From the NCBI RefSeq assembly GCF_017354945.1, contig NZ_CP071503.1, positions 2,046,001 to 2,110,000 on the forward strand: DNA of 64,000 bases, in the 5' to 3' direction. Below are positions 9,585 to 19,995 of this stretch, one piece after another. The stretch's first letter is position 1. Every line of letters starts with the position of its first letter. A model generated the notes under the pieces. That model was not told where the DNA came from, searched no databases, and saw nothing but the letters and a program-made list of their open reading frames with translations. A program made the translations under genes and the position numbers. The stretch is from Shewanella avicenniae. GTDB lineage: Bacteria > Pseudomonadota > Gammaproteobacteria > Enterobacterales > Shewanellaceae.

Positions 9585-12500
9585 GTACACCACAACTGCT
9601 TAATCCGCTCACGTTACCGCTTCACGGTGCACGCTTGATTGAAGCCAGTGCGGGCACAGGTAAAACCTATACGATTTCGGGGCTGTATTTACGCTTATTG
9701 CTGGGGATTGGTGTTGAAAGCGCCCTCACCTGTGAACAAATTTTGGTGGTGACGTTCACCAACGCCGCCACCGAAGAACTGCGCGATCGGATCCGCAGCA
9801 GAATCCGCCAAGCTTATCGCGCCTGTTTAGGGCTGCCCGAAGCCGATGATTTTATTCAAACCCTGTTAGCACCTCTGAATGACGAACAGCGTCATCAAGC
9901 ATTGATACGCTTAGATCTGGCGCTGAAATCCCTTGATGAGGCAGCCATTTTTACCATTCACGGTTTCTGCCAGCGTATTCTCAGCGATTTAGCCTTTGAA
10001 TCGAGCTTACTGTTTGAAGCCGAATTCACCCTCGATGACAGCGAATTTTTACATCATGCGGTGCGTGATTTTTGGCGGGAACACTGTTACTCACTCTCTG
10101 GCGTGTTAGCGCAAACGATTCAGTCGCTATTCGAAGAGCCGCAAAAATTACAAGGCATGTTGCGGCCACTGTTGGGCAATTCTGAGGCCATTGCCTCACC
10201 AACACCGTTAGCGTTTGAAAACATCGCTACGGCGTTGTTACCTAAGTTGGCGCGGCTGAAACAACAATGGTCAAGTGCGCGCGAAACACTGCAACAGCAA
10301 CTGTTTAGTTTGTCGTTGAATGCCAGCCGTTACGGCAGCCAAGCGGCAGGTTATCCAAAACTGGTGGCCGCGTTTGAAGCAATGGATGCTTGGGTTACAT
10401 CACAACATGCGCTTCCCGTTGAAGACGTGATTGATAAGCTGTCATTAGCTAAGCTCAAGGTAAATAAAACCAGTGCGCCGGCCCCCACAGCTGAGCAAGC
10501 GCCACTGATGGCGTTAATTGATGAAATTTCTGAGCTGTTAAGCAACATCAAACCTGCGTTTTTGTACTTGGCCAGGGATAATATTCGCGCGCGCTTTCAA
10601 GCTCAAAAGGCGCAGCGTAATGTGCTGACCCCAGATGATTTACTGTCAACCTTAGCCCATGCCCTTGGGCATCAACAGCAAGACCAAACTGCAGGGCAAG
10701 TGTTGGCCAAAGAGGTCGCGAAACGCTTCCCAATGGCGCTAATCGACGAGTTTCAAGATACCGACCCGCTGCAATTTGCGATTTTTTCTCGGATCTATCA
10801 ACAGTACTACTCGTTTGATGATGCTGAACAGCAGATTGGCGAGCAAACCCGCGCCGCATTATTGATGATCGGTGACCCAAAACAGGCAATTTACGCCTTT
10901 CGTGGGGGGGATATCCATACTTACATTGCCGCCAAACACACCACCCAAGGGCAATACACCTTAGGCACCAACTATCGCTCCAGTGAATCGATGGTGACCG
11001 CGGTTAACACCCTGTTTAGTCGACATCCCGCGCCCTTTGCCGGTGAAGATATTCCGTTTGAAGCGGTTGAAGTGCCACCCTCCGCGACACACAAGCAGCT
11101 AGTGAGCGCTGAAGATAATCATGCGATGCAGATCCGCCTATTGGCAGAAGATGCTGAAGCGGGATTGAGCAAAGATCCGGCGCGGGAACTGCTGGCAGAA
11201 GATGCCGCTGAACAGATTCTGGCATTGCTGCAGCAAGACAGTCAGCTGCAAAATGGCACAAAATCGCGTCGGCTGATAGCCAGAGATATTGCGGTGCTGG
11301 TGCGCGATCACAACGAAGCCTCGGCCATGAAGCTAGCTTTATCGCGGCGTAACATCGGTGCGGTATTTCTCAGTCGAGATAGCGTGTTTGGCACGGTTGA
11401 AGCGCGCGAATTAGCACTTATCTTGACTGCACTTATCAATCCGCGTGAAGAATTCGCGCTACGCAGCGCGATGGCCACCCAACTGCTTGGGCAGACGATC
11501 GGCCAGATCCACCAATTTAATCTGCAAGAAGATGTACGGGCGTGGTGGTTAGAACAATTTGAACGTTGGCATCAGCTATGGCTCACACGTGGCATTATGC
11601 CCGCCATTATTCAGTTAGCGGCTGATACTGAGATGATCCAACGCTTACTGAACAGTGAGAACGGTGAACGCTGCCTCACCGATTTACGCCATCTGTGTGA
11701 ATTATTGCAACAAAAAGCCGCAGAGGCGGATGGCCCGGCCGCATTGCTTCACTGGTATGAACAACAGCTGGTGGACGCTCAAAACGGTGAAGAGCAACAG
11801 CTGCGTTTAGAAAGCGAACAAAACTTAGTGCAAATCGTCACCATTCATAAAAGTAAAGGCTTGGAATATCCCGTATGTTTTGTGCCGTTCGTTAGCCTTG
11901 GATACCACAGTCGCACACCAGAGCCACTGCTCTATCATGACAATAATCAGCTTATTTGGGATCTGTCTGGTGATAAAGATGCGATCGATCAGCAGAAGCA
12001 GGAGCAACTAGCAGAAGATTTGCGGCTGTTGTACGTGGCATTGACCCGCCCTGTATATCGCTGCTACCTATCAGTAGCCAACTACTCACGCAAGCTTAAG
12101 GCTGGCATCAAGAGTTATTTGCCAAATACCGCGATTGGCTATCTGTTAGGGCTGGACAACGAAGATCTCAGCTTTGCGGAGTTAGCAACCCATATCAATC
12201 AGCTCAGTTCCGCCGCCATTTCGGTCACTAGCATAGTGCCGCAAGGAGTGAGTGGCAGTCTGCAAGCCAATGACGAAACGCGGCAGAACGTTACACCGTT
12301 GCAGCTAGAAATTCCTGCACAGCATTACTGGCGCGTTGGCAGTTACAGTGGCTTGATTAAGGAATCACAGCACCACGGCGTTTCTGAAGTTGATGACCTC
12401 AGCAGCGAACTGCCGCCACAATCACCAGGCATGGATGACGAAGTGTTTGATCCTCTACTGGCGCAACTGCCTGCACCGGAACAGGCGCCCGCACCGCGAT

Positions 12501-13306
12501 TTTTGTTTGAAAAAGGAGCCAATGCCGGTTCTTTTATGCACCAAGTGTTAGAAGATCTCGATTTTGACGCAAGCGATAAAGCCGCCGCGCTGGCAGCGGT
12601 GCTGCCAAATGCAATGCGCAAATATGGGATAGCGGAGACTGAATACCCAGTGTTACTGGAATGGTATCAGCAGATCCTCGCTGCGCCACTCGGTAGCGAA
12701 ATGCGTGACAAAGGCTTAAGTCTCGCGGTTCTAAAAGCAAACGATGCAATTGCGGAAATGGAGTTTTATTTACCGGTCGCTGAACTCGATTGCCACGCAC
12801 TAAACGCGCTGCTGGCACAATACGGCTACCAAGCGGGGCTGAGCTTTGAAACCTTGCGCGGAATGCTCAAAGGCTTTATCGACTTAACCTTTCAGTTCCA
12901 CAATCGCTGGTATATTGCCGACTATAAATCGAATCACTTGGGCAACAGTTTTACCGATTACCACGGCTCAAATTTGCAGCAAGCCATGTTCGAGCATCGC
13001 TACGATTTGCAGTACTTACTGTACACCTTAGCCTTGCATCGCCAGTTGTCCAAACGGATGCAAGATTATCAATATCAACGCGATATCGGTGGTTGCTATT
13101 ACCTGTTTCTTCGCGGCATGTCCCCCGAACATCCGCAAGCGGGGATTTATTATGATCGGCCACCGCAAGCATTAATCGAAGCGTTAGATGCACTCTTCAG
13201 TGGGGAGTCTGCAGCCAACGCAGATAAAGACGTTGATGGCACTAATTCACCGTCACCGTTAACGCCCACTGCGCAGCAGTCACAACTCGATTTGGAGCTG
13301 TTTTAA
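9581..13306 (+). CDS. recB: Exonuclease V subunit RecB (helicase-nuclease)
   Basis: 1241 residues, slightly longer than E. coli RecB (1180). It carries the 3'-5' UvrD-like helicase and the sole nuclease of RecBCD. Motifs in order: Walker A ASAGTGKTYTISGLY (about residue 25), motif II LIDEFQDTDPLQFAIF (about 390), IGDPKQAIYAFRGGDIHTY, motif VI region LRLLYVALTRPVYRC, then the C-terminal PD-(D/E)XK nuclease with FMHQVLE and GFIDLTFQ...WYIADYKSNHLG, where the D and DYK acidic/lysine residues are intact. A Ser/Pro/Thr-rich tail ends the protein. It overlaps recC by 4 bases and recD by one. Confidence 0.96.
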   Translation: MSTPQLLNPLTLPLHGARLIEASAGTGKTYTISGLYLRLLLGIGVESALTCEQILVVTFTNAATEELRDRIRSRIRQAYRACLGLPEADDFIQTLLAPLNDEQRHQALIRLDLALKSLDEAAIFTIHGFCQRILSDLAFESSLLFEAEFTLDDSEFLHHAVRDFWREHCYSLSGVLAQTIQSLFEEPQKLQGMLRPLLGNSEAIASPTPLAFENIATALLPKLARLKQQWSSARETLQQQLFSLSLNASRYGSQAAGYPKLVAAFEAMDAWVTSQHALPVEDVIDKLSLAKLKVNKTSAPAPTAEQAPLMALIDEISELLSNIKPAFLYLARDNIRARFQAQKAQRNVLTPDDLLSTLAHALGHQQQDQTAGQVLAKEVAKRFPMALIDEFQDTDPLQFAIFSRIYQQYYSFDDAEQQIGEQTRAALLMIGDPKQAIYAFRGGDIHTYIAAKHTTQGQYTLGTNYRSSESMVTAVNTLFSRHPAPFAGEDIPFEAVEVPPSATHKQLVSAEDNHAMQIRLLAEDAEAGLSKDPARELLAEDAAEQILALLQQDSQLQNGTKSRRLIARDIAVLVRDHNEASAMKLALSRRNIGAVFLSRDSVFGTVEARELALILTALINPREEFALRSAMATQLLGQTIGQIHQFNLQEDVRAWWLEQFERWHQLWLTRGIMPAIIQLAADTEMIQRLLNSENGERCLTDLRHLCELLQQKAAEADGPAALLHWYEQQLVDAQNGEEQQLRLESEQNLVQIVTIHKSKGLEYPVCFVPFVSLGYHSRTPEPLLYHDNNQLIWDLSGDKDAIDQQKQEQLAEDLRLLYVALTRPVYRCYLSVANYSRKLKAGIKSYLPNTAIGYLLGLDNEDLSFAELATHINQLSSAAISVTSIVPQGVSGSLQANDETRQNVTPLQLEIPAQHYWRVGSYSGLIKESQHHGVSEVDDLSSELPPQSPGMDDEVFDPLLAQLPAPEQAPAPRFLFEKGANAGSFMHQVLEDLDFDASDKAAALAAVLPNAMRKYGIAETEYPVLLEWYQQILAAPLGSEMRDKGLSLAVLKANDAIAEMEFYLPVAELDCHALNALLAQYGYQAGLSFETLRGMLKGFIDLTFQFHNRWYIADYKSNHLGNSFTDYHGSNLQQAMFEHRYDLQYLLYTLALHRQLSKRMQDYQYQRDIGGCYYLFLRGMSPEHPQAGIYYDRPPQALIEALDALFSGESAANADKDVDGTNSPSPLTPTAQQSQLDLELF

Positions 13307-15321
13307 TGTCCACGTACAATTTAGACATCGCGCTGCACACCAATCTGCCACTAACTGAGTTGCTCAAAGTGGCCGAACAGCAAGGCGTTATTACTGCGCT
13401 CGATCGCCATTTTGCCATCGAATTATGTGAACTGAGCAATGAACCCAATGAATTGCTGCAGCTGTTACTGACTCTGTTGTCAAAACAGTTATCGAGCCAA
13501 CATAGCTGCTTGCCTTTGCAACACATTGAATTTGCCAATCCGCTGGGGTTACGGCCGCAGGCAACTATCACCGAAGATGCGCCAGCGCCCTATTGCGCTA
13601 TCGCATGTCAATCTGACGTTGCCACAGCACCGCAGCAATTAGCCACCTTGTTAGCGCAATCTTCATTGGTCTGGTGTCCCAACCTAGGTGAAGAAGAGGA
13701 TCCGCTCAATCGCCCACTGGTACTTGAGCAGCAACGACTTTACCTGCGGCGATATTGGCGCTACGAAAAATCCGTCGCTGACCGCTTATTATCGCTGGCT
13801 ACCGATAGCGATATCGCCGTTCAGCTCGATGGTGAACCTCGCTTTATGCAACAAGTCAGTGCCTTGCTTGATGGCTTGTTTCCAAACCATGCTACTGATA
13901 TCGATTGGCAAAAGATTGCAGCGGCCACCACATTGAGCCGCAATTTGTCTGTCATAACTGGCGGACCCGGCACGGGCAAGACCACCACAGTAACCAAAGT
14001 GTTGCTGTTGCTTATGCATTTGCAACCTGCATTACGTCTTCGCTTGGTTGCGCCGACCGGTAAAGCGGCCGCGCGCCTGTCTGAATCCATCAAAGGCTCA
14101 AAAGCCCGTCTGCAGGCAGAACTCACGGGTGAACTCGAATCGCTGCTGCCCGCGTTACACGCCATTCCTGAAGAGGCGGCAACGATTCATCGATTATTGG
14201 GTGTAATCCCCGATGATTCACGTTTTCGCCATCACCAAAATAATCCACTGGTGTTGGATCTACTGATTGTCGATGAAGCCTCCATGGTCGATTTACCGTT
14301 AATGGCGAAATTGCTCGATGCATTACCTGAAAAAGCGCGGCTTATTTTGCTGGGCGATCAGGATCAACTAGCGTCTGTGGAAGCTGGTGCAGTGTTGGCA
14401 GATATCTGTCACGGCTTGCGCGATGGCCATCAATGGCGCATGCAATACAGTCATCAACAATCGTCGCGACTCAGCCAACTGTGTGGCGTAAAAATTCCTG
14501 CCGGCACTCGTTCAGAGCCTCTCGGTGATAGCCTTTGTATGTTGCGCCATAGTCATAGATTCAAAGATGATGCTGGGATCGGTGTACTCGCAGCGGCAGT
14601 CAACAACGGCACAGTCAACAAAGCTAAAGAGGTCTGGGCCAAACAATATCCAGAATTAACCTGGTTTGAACAACAAAGTTCGATCACCGCCGAACGTGCC
14701 CTGCTCAAACATTGCGTTGAGCAATATCGGCCATATTTGGCCTTGGCGCAGCAACAGGCAGAGCCGCATCAGGTACTGCGTGCCTACAACCAATTCCGGG
14801 TGCTATCTGCGATGCGTACGGGTGAATATGGTGTTGATGGTCTCAATTTGATCATCACGCGCCAGCTTGCTCAGGCTAAACTGATTGTCCCCAGCCAAGA
14901 GTTTTATAGCGGCCGGCCGATCATCATTCGCAGTAACGACTACAACTTAGGCCTATTTAACGGTGATATCGGAATCATTCTGCAAGATCCGAGTAATCAG
15001 CGGCTAATGGCGTGGTTTGAACGCGCCGATGGCAGCATGATGAAGGTGTTACCCGCACGTTTGCCAAGCCACGATAGCTGCTTTGCGATGACGGTGCACA
15101 AAAGCCAAGGCAGCGAGTTTGCCGCAGTGACCATGATATTACCGCCGAACCCTCGTGGTGCGCAGATGCAGCTTTTGTGTCGAGAGCTGCTCTACACGGC
15201 AATCACCCGCGCAAAAACTCATTTTAGCTGCAGCGGTACCGAGCCAGTATTTAACTTGGCAGTTAAGCAGTTAACTTTGCGAGCATCAGGTTTGGCGAGT
15301 CGCTTGTGGTCTAGTCATTAA
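13306..15321 (+). CDS. recD: Exonuclease V subunit RecD (5'-3' helicase)
   Basis: 671 residues; the fast SF1B helicase subunit of RecBCD. The N-terminal ~170 residues are the RecB-interacting region. Walker A GGPGTGKTTTVTKVL is near residue 220, Walker B LIVDEASMVDLPLMAKLL near 325, then LLGDQDQLASVEAGAVLAD, and near the end MTVHKSQGSEF and LLYTAITRAK. The ATG overlaps the recB stop (TAATG). Together with recC and recB it makes a complete enzyme. Confidence 0.96.
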   Translation: MSTYNLDIALHTNLPLTELLKVAEQQGVITALDRHFAIELCELSNEPNELLQLLLTLLSKQLSSQHSCLPLQHIEFANPLGLRPQATITEDAPAPYCAIACQSDVATAPQQLATLLAQSSLVWCPNLGEEEDPLNRPLVLEQQRLYLRRYWRYEKSVADRLLSLATDSDIAVQLDGEPRFMQQVSALLDGLFPNHATDIDWQKIAAATTLSRNLSVITGGPGTGKTTTVTKVLLLLMHLQPALRLRLVAPTGKAAARLSESIKGSKARLQAELTGELESLLPALHAIPEEAATIHRLLGVIPDDSRFRHHQNNPLVLDLLIVDEASMVDLPLMAKLLDALPEKARLILLGDQDQLASVEAGAVLADICHGLRDGHQWRMQYSHQQSSRLSQLCGVKIPAGTRSEPLGDSLCMLRHSHRFKDDAGIGVLAAAVNNGTVNKAKEVWAKQYPELTWFEQQSSITAERALLKHCVEQYRPYLALAQQQAEPHQVLRAYNQFRVLSAMRTGEYGVDGLNLIITRQLAQAKLIVPSQEFYSGRPIIIRSNDYNLGLFNGDIGIILQDPSNQRLMAWFERADGSMMKVLPARLPSHDSCFAMTVHKSQGSEFAAVTMILPPNPRGAQMQLLCRELLYTAITRAKTHFSCSGTEPVFNLAVKQLTLRASGLASRLWSSH

Positions 15322-15500
15322 CGTGGGCTGTTCGGTGTAGAGTCGTAGACCTACGCCAACTCCGCGCATCGGATTTTTAGGCTAGTGCTGAGAATTTCAG
15401 CAACGAGGCACAGCGCACCGAATATCCATTAACAGCCACCGCGGATTGCGCCATAATGTTGGCCAACGAAGATAGCCAGTTTTGAGCAAGGGAGCCTCAC

Positions 15501-16508
15501 TTGGATAATCGGATGAACATTTTGCTGTTGTGTGGCGGCGGTGGTGCTGAGCATGATATTTCATTGCTATCAGCGCAATATTTTGAAGCCTGTTTAGCCC
15601 AACGTGATGACGTTAACCTGCTGTATTTGACGCTCAACGCGCAGGGCGAATACCACACCAAAGCTGGGCAAAAGTGTGAGCTTACCAATCGCCGCGAAAT
15701 TCGCTTTGAAGATGACACGCCAGCATGGCAAGTCGATTATGTGATCCCTTGTATTCACGGCTATCCCGGTGAAACCGGTGATATTCAGTCCTACTTCAAT
15801 CTGATTAACCTGCCCTATTTTGGCTGTGAATCTGAAGCGAGCAGTAACTGCTTTAACAAAATCACCGCCAAAATGTGGTTCAGTGCACTGGATATTCCTA
15901 ACACCCCATACTTGTTTGTGAATCAATTAGATGAAGAATCAATCAAACGCTGTGAAGCTGCGTTTGATAAATGGGGTTCGCTATTTGTTAAGGCGGCATC
16001 ACAAGGCTCTTCTGTTGGTTGTTTCAAAGTCGACCAGCGTGACGAGATAGGCAATATTCTTGCGCAGGCGTTTCGCTATTCACCTTATGTGATCGTCGAA
16101 AAGACCATTCGCGCCCGCGAACTTGAAGTAGCAGTGTATCAGTACCAAGGCGAAGTAATTGCCACCAAGCCCGGTGAAATTATCTGTGCCGATAACACCT
16201 TCTACAGCTTTGAAGAAAAGTACGCCGACAACAGCCACGCAACCACCCAAGTAGAAGCCACGAATCTTAGCGACGAGCAGATTAGCCAAATTCAAGAATA
16301 TGCGGTGCGTGCGTTTAAAGGCTTAAAACTGCGTCACCTATCGCGCATTGACTTCTTTCTTAGCGACGAAGGCGAAATCTTACTAAACGAAATTAATACC
16401 TTCCCAGGGCTCACTAAGATTTCCATGTTCCCGAAAATGCTCGCCCACCACGGCGAAGATTTCACACAATACCTGATGGATAACATCAAGCGTCAGTTAA
16501 CCCAGTAA
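15501..16508 (+). CDS. D-alanine--D-alanine ligase-type ATP-grasp enzyme
   Basis: 335 residues of the Ddl ATP-grasp family, which joins two D-alanines for peptidoglycan in the cytoplasm. Landmarks: [14 protein letters not shown] at the N-terminus, [26 protein letters not shown] (triphosphate loop), [11 protein letters not shown], and [17 protein letters not shown] with the catalytic/Mg region [10 protein letters not shown] chose the TTG at 15501 because GGGAG lies six bases upstream; the internal ATG at 15513 has no ribosome site. It is not next to mur/fts genes, so it is probably a second, stand-alone Ddl. A strong hairpin follows. Confidence 0.85.
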   Translation: MDNRMNILLLCGGGGAEHDISLLSAQYFEACLAQRDDVNLLYLTLNAQGEYHTKAGQKCELTNRREIRFEDDTPAWQVDYVIPCIHGYPGETGDIQSYFNLINLPYFGCESEASSNCFNKITAKMWFSALDIPNTPYLFVNQLDEESIKRCEAAFDKWGSLFVKAASQGSSVGCFKVDQRDEIGNILAQAFRYSPYVIVEKTIRARELEVAVYQYQGEVIATKPGEIICADNTFYSFEEKYADNSHATTQVEATNLSDEQISQIQEYAVRAFKGLKLRHLSRIDFFLSDEGEILLNEINTFPGLTKISMFPKMLAHHGEDFTQYLMDNIKRQLTQ

Positions 16509-16519
16509 ATTCACCTAGT

Positions 16520-16552
16520 AGAGCCAAATCGCTGTGGATTTGGCTCTGTTTC
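16520..16552 (+). terminator. Rho-independent terminator after the ddl-type gene
   Basis: An 11-bp perfect stem, AGAGCCAAATC with GATTTGGCTCT, a 6-base loop and a short T-rich tail, beginning 12 bases after the stop codon. Confidence 0.75.
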
Positions 16553-16698
16553 CGCGTTCTATGCGAGTAAACCACCTTATCCGGTTCAAACAAGCCGCCC
16601 AATAACCTCTATTGACTACCCAATAGCGCTCGACTTAGACAACTTTTTGTTTTACGAATTAAACGATTACGTTGGACAGTTTACTGAATAATAGGCAT

Positions 16699-16733
16699 AA
16701 AAAAAGAGGTCAGCCTGTTAAGCTAACCTCTTA
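16699..16733 (-). terminator. Terminator of the Leu-Cys-Gly tRNA operon
   Basis: Read on the minus strand: AAGAGGTTAGCTTAACAGGC, then GACCTCTTTTTTT. The hairpin with its 7-T run lies 20 bases after the 3' end of tRNA-Leu, which makes the three tRNA genes one transcription unit. Confidence 0.8.
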
Positions 16734-16752
16734 ATTTATATCGACAAGTAGG

Positions 16753-16839
16753 TGGTACCCGAGGCCGGACTTGAACCGGCACGCTGTAACCAGCGAGGGA
16801 TTTTAAATCCCTTGTGTCTACCGATTCCACCACTCGGGC
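16753..16839 (-). tRNA. tRNA-Leu(TAA)
   Basis: 87 bases on the minus strand with a long variable arm. The acceptor GCCCGAG pairs with CTCGGGT and the 3' CCA is encoded. The anticodon loop ATTTAAA gives TAA. Third gene of a minus-strand tRNA operon. Confidence 0.95.
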
Positions 16840-16851
16840 TCATCGATATTA

Positions 16852-16925
16852 TGGAGGCGCGACCCGGAGTCGAACCGAGATCGACGGATTTGCAATCCGC
16901 AGCATAGCCATTCTGCCATCGCGCC
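16852..16925 (-). tRNA. tRNA-Cys(GCA)
   Basis: 74 bases with encoded CCA. The acceptor GGCGCGA pairs with TCGCGCC, and the anticodon stem-loop GGATTGCAAATCC reads GCA. It lies 12 bases from tRNA-Leu. Confidence 0.95.
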
Positions 16926-16931
16926 ATCTTT

Positions 16932-17007
16932 TGGAGCGACATATCGGGTTCGAACCGATGACCTATACCTTGGCAAGGTATCGCTCTACCAACTGAGCTA
17001 ATGTCGC
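16932..17007 (-). tRNA. tRNA-Gly(GCC)
   Basis: 76 bases with encoded CCA. The acceptor GCGACAT pairs with ATGTCGC, the anticodon stem-loop is ACCTTGCCAAGGT, anticodon GCC. First gene of the minus-strand tRNA operon. Confidence 0.95.
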
Positions 17008-17166
17008 ATTGCGGTTAACGAGAAGTTCTCGTTGACTGCGGGATGGAATTCTACGGATTTACCGTTGGGTGTCAATCAATGATTTAGGAAATTATGACAA
17101 TTTCGTTCTGTATGCTGCGAATTTATTCAACTTTAATATTATTTGAGCAATTTCAGCAGCTTGATA

Positions 17167-17199
17167 GGCTGTAGTGGCTAAATCAGCTCCACTACAGCC
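17167..17199. terminator. Strong stem-loop downstream of the extended GAPDH gene
   Basis: An 11-bp perfect inverted repeat, GGCTGTAGTGG with CCACTACAGCC and an 11-base loop, 38 bases after the GAPDH stop. There is no long T run on either side, so termination or 3'-end protection is plausible but not shown. Confidence 0.45.
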
Positions 17200-17236
17200 C
17201 TTTAGGTTTCACTGAGATAGTTTTATCTCAATTGGG

Positions 17237-18676
17237 TTATTCAGATAACGGCAGACTCATAAAATTGAGTTCCAGCATTTTCTGCATAACACCGACCACC
17301 TGACAGCTATAACCGTACTCGTTGTCATACCATACGTAGATATTGGCGCGGTTGTCCTCTGCAATGGTCGCTTGTGAATCAACAACACCTGCGTAACGAG
17401 AGCCCACCAAATCGCTTGATACAATTTCGGTTGAATCGGTGTAATCAATCTGGTTTTGTAAGTCAGAATGCAACGCCGCTTCTTTAAGGAACTCGTTGAT
17501 ATCGTCTTTGCTGGTTTGCTTATTCAGATTCAAGCTCAGAATCGCCAACGATACGTTTGGTGTCGGTACACGAATTGCGTTACCAGTCAGCTTACCTGCA
17601 AGTACTGGCAAGGCTTTGGCTACTGCTTTCGCCGCACCGGTTTCAGTGATGACCATGTTCAAAGGAGCACTGCGACCACGACGATCCGCTTTATGGTAGT
17701 TATCAATTAAGTTTTGGTCGTTGGTGTAGGAGTGAATGGTCTCTACGTGACCACTACTGATACCGTAACCATCATTAATTGCTTTTAATACCGGCGTAAT
17801 AGCGTTGGTGGTACAACTAGCGGCTGAAACGATAATATCTTCTGGCGTGATATCGCTATCATTAACACCGTAAACGATGTTTTTAATGGCGCCTTTGGCT
17901 GGAGCCGTCAACAACACTTTGGCCGCCCCTGGGCATTGCAGATGCTGACCTAAACCAGCTTCGTCTTTCCAAATACCTGTGTTGTCTACAACTAATGCGT
18001 TCTCGATACCGTATTTGGTGTAATCCACTTCACTCGGTGAGTTTGCGTAGATCACTTGGATGTAGGTGCCGTTGGCGATAATTGCGTTGTTTTCAACGTC
18101 AACTTCTACTGAGCCGTTGAATGGACCATGCACTGAATCGCGGCGCAATAAACTCGCACGCTTTTCTAAATCACCGTCACGACCACCGCGTAAAACAATC
18201 GCTTTCAAACACAGTTTGTTGCTTTGACCTGTTTTGGCGATCAACAAACGTGCTAACAAGCGGCCGATACGGCCGAAACCATACAGCACGACATCACGAG
18301 GTTGCACTTCATCTTTACAGGCGATGGCAGGAGCCAATTCAGTCTGCATGTAGGCTTCAATGTCATCTGTAGTGGTATGCTCTTTCCAGTATTTTACCGC
18401 AAGCTTACCGATATCGACTTTACATTGACGTACTGGCAACTTGCTCAGTGCTTCTAGGAAAGGAAAACTTTCTCTTAGTCGCAGCTTCTCACCGACAAAA
18501 CGACGAACTAAGCGGTGTGCTTTAATAATTTCGATAGTAGATGCATTGAGCAATGGTCGACCATATACCACTACTTCAACGCCTTGATTACGATACAGCT
18601 TACCAAGAATAGGCTGCATCACTTCAGCCAATTCAAAACGTTCTTGCCAACTTTTCAGGTGTTTGTCCGCGCTCAT
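17237..18676 (-). CDS. Extended glyceraldehyde-3-phosphate dehydrogenase (GapB-like)
   Basis: About 479 residues, against ~335 for classical GAPDH. An N-terminal region of ~125 residues precedes a full GAPDH core: NAD-binding VVLYGFGRIGRLLARLL, catalytic ASCTTNAITPVLK (Cys near residue 284), HSYTNDQNLIDNYHKADRRG and C-terminal WYDNEYGYS. The start is ATG 18676 with AAGGA eight bases upstream; a longer open frame reaching 18790 has no support. It catalyses NAD(P)-linked oxidation of glyceraldehyde-3-phosphate; whether it favours gluconeogenesis or another substrate cannot be read off. It is divergent from the DUF2989 gene, with gapA beyond. Confidence 0.85.
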   Translation of the reverse strand: MSADKHLKSWQERFELAEVMQPILGKLYRNQGVEVVVYGRPLLNASTIEIIKAHRLVRRFVGEKLRLRESFPFLEALSKLPVRQCKVDIGKLAVKYWKEHTTTDDIEAYMQTELAPAIACKDEVQPRDVVLYGFGRIGRLLARLLIAKTGQSNKLCLKAIVLRGGRDGDLEKRASLLRRDSVHGPFNGSVEVDVENNAIIANGTYIQVIYANSPSEVDYTKYGIENALVVDNTGIWKDEAGLGQHLQCPGAAKVLLTAPAKGAIKNIVYGVNDSDITPEDIIVSAASCTTNAITPVLKAINDGYGISSGHVETIHSYTNDQNLIDNYHKADRRGRSAPLNMVITETGAAKAVAKALPVLAGKLTGNAIRVPTPNVSLAILSLNLNKQTSKDDINEFLKEAALHSDLQNQIDYTDSTEIVSSDLVGSRYAGVVDSQATIAEDNRANIYVWYDNEYGYSCQVVGVMQKMLELNFMSLPLSE

Positions 18677-18879
18677 TAACTGATCCTTTACGCTCACTTC
18701 CGCATTTTTAAGCGGAATTGATTGAGTAAACAGAAAAAACGACCAATAATCGATGTGTACTCTAACGGTTTTAGCGATTACGGTTGGCACAATTCTAATG
18801 AAGATGGCGAGTACTGACCAGTAATTAATTTTTCATAACCATGTAATTTTATTGCATTTTTTTCTCACGGAGATGCATT

Positions 18880-19725
18880 TTGACAAGGTTTTTCGTAATA
18901 ATTACGTCATTTTGTTTCATATCACTGTTAGAAGGCTGTGATCGCCTCACTCCTACCGAGAAGATCTGTAAAAATAATCCTGAAATTTGTGAAGATTTGC
19001 ATACCGATGGTTGGTGTCGAACTGAGCGCGCAACCCTTGTCAGTAACCGTTTAGTCGTAAAAGAAGCCGCCGATAAACCCGACGACAAGCAGTTGTATGA
19101 TTTAATCGTGAGTCTTGAAGGCTACAACAAGTGCATGTGGCGCGCATCTGGCGTGCAACATATTAATAATCCTGAACGCACCGATGTAAGAGCTCGCGCG
19201 TACGCTTTAAGCGCACAATCGCTCACCGAGCTACAAGATTCGGTACGGGATGCAAAGACGCCGTACCTTTCTTATTACCGTTGGACCCGACTTGGTGACG
19301 AAAATGCACTTTATCGCCTGATTGAAGCAGAAACAGAGCACCCAATTCAAGACGCCACAATTCTGGCAGCATTAGCAGCTCACTATCTTGAATTTAATGC
19401 GCCAAAATCACTGCAACTTTATCTACGCGCGCTATCACTCGATGATGACGCAGCATTCAAAGCGGATTGGTTACTTGGCATGGCACGCGGCTTTGCATTA
19501 CTAAATAAACCTGAACAGCAATACCTTTTAGAAAAAACCAATCTTGTGCTGACAGAACGCCAGGCAAATGAGCAACAACTAGAGGCCGTTGTCGGCGGTC
19601 ATCATGCGGTCGTTAAACAGCTTAACGAACAAGCAGAAGCATTTGCTGAAGTGTTAAAAGATAATGAATTTAGCAAGTCTGTGTGGCCAAAACGCCTTGC
19701 CGCAGACATTCAAACCTCCCAGTAA
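18880..19725 (+). CDS. DUF2989-type lipoprotein
   Basis: 281 residues. The N-terminus is a lipoprotein signal: a hydrophobic stretch ending in the lipobox-like LLEGC at about residue 20. The mature part is cysteine-containing (CKNNPEICEDL, GWCRTER) and then helical, with YLRALSLDDDAAF resembling a TPR-like segment. It fits the DUF2989 family known from Shewanella and Vibrio; no biochemical role is known to me. The TTG start has GGAG seven bases upstream. Its position between two GAPDH genes is conserved in memory but functionally unexplained. Confidence 0.7.
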   Translation: MTRFFVIITSFCFISLLEGCDRLTPTEKICKNNPEICEDLHTDGWCRTERATLVSNRLVVKEAADKPDDKQLYDLIVSLEGYNKCMWRASGVQHINNPERTDVRARAYALSAQSLTELQDSVRDAKTPYLSYYRWTRLGDENALYRLIEAETEHPIQDATILAALAAHYLEFNAPKSLQLYLRALSLDDDAAFKADWLLGMARGFALLNKPEQQYLLEKTNLVLTERQANEQQLEAVVGGHHAVVKQLNEQAEAFAEVLKDNEFSKSVWPKRLAADIQTSQ

Positions 19726-19995
19726 AACTAGAGGTAGGTCTAATACCACCTGTCTCTCTTCAAAAAATAACCACAATTAGGTGCTATAGTTAATTGACTA
19801 ACCATTCATTTTGTCATACAAATAACTTGCCAATCGTGTTACTATTTCTTGGTTATTTTTCAGTTTCGGGAAGAAAGCACAATTATCACACATGACTTGG
19901 CCAGAATTCTGCTTTTACAGTCGATTCAGCTTGACTAAATCATGCATTTTTGTAATTTTATTACCAGTTTATCAAGTATATCTGAGGGATATGAA

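Noticed and set aside
16736..16996. Short frames of 60-68 codons over the tRNA cluster
   Set aside because: They are translations of the tRNA-Leu, tRNA-Cys and tRNA-Gly genes on either strand.
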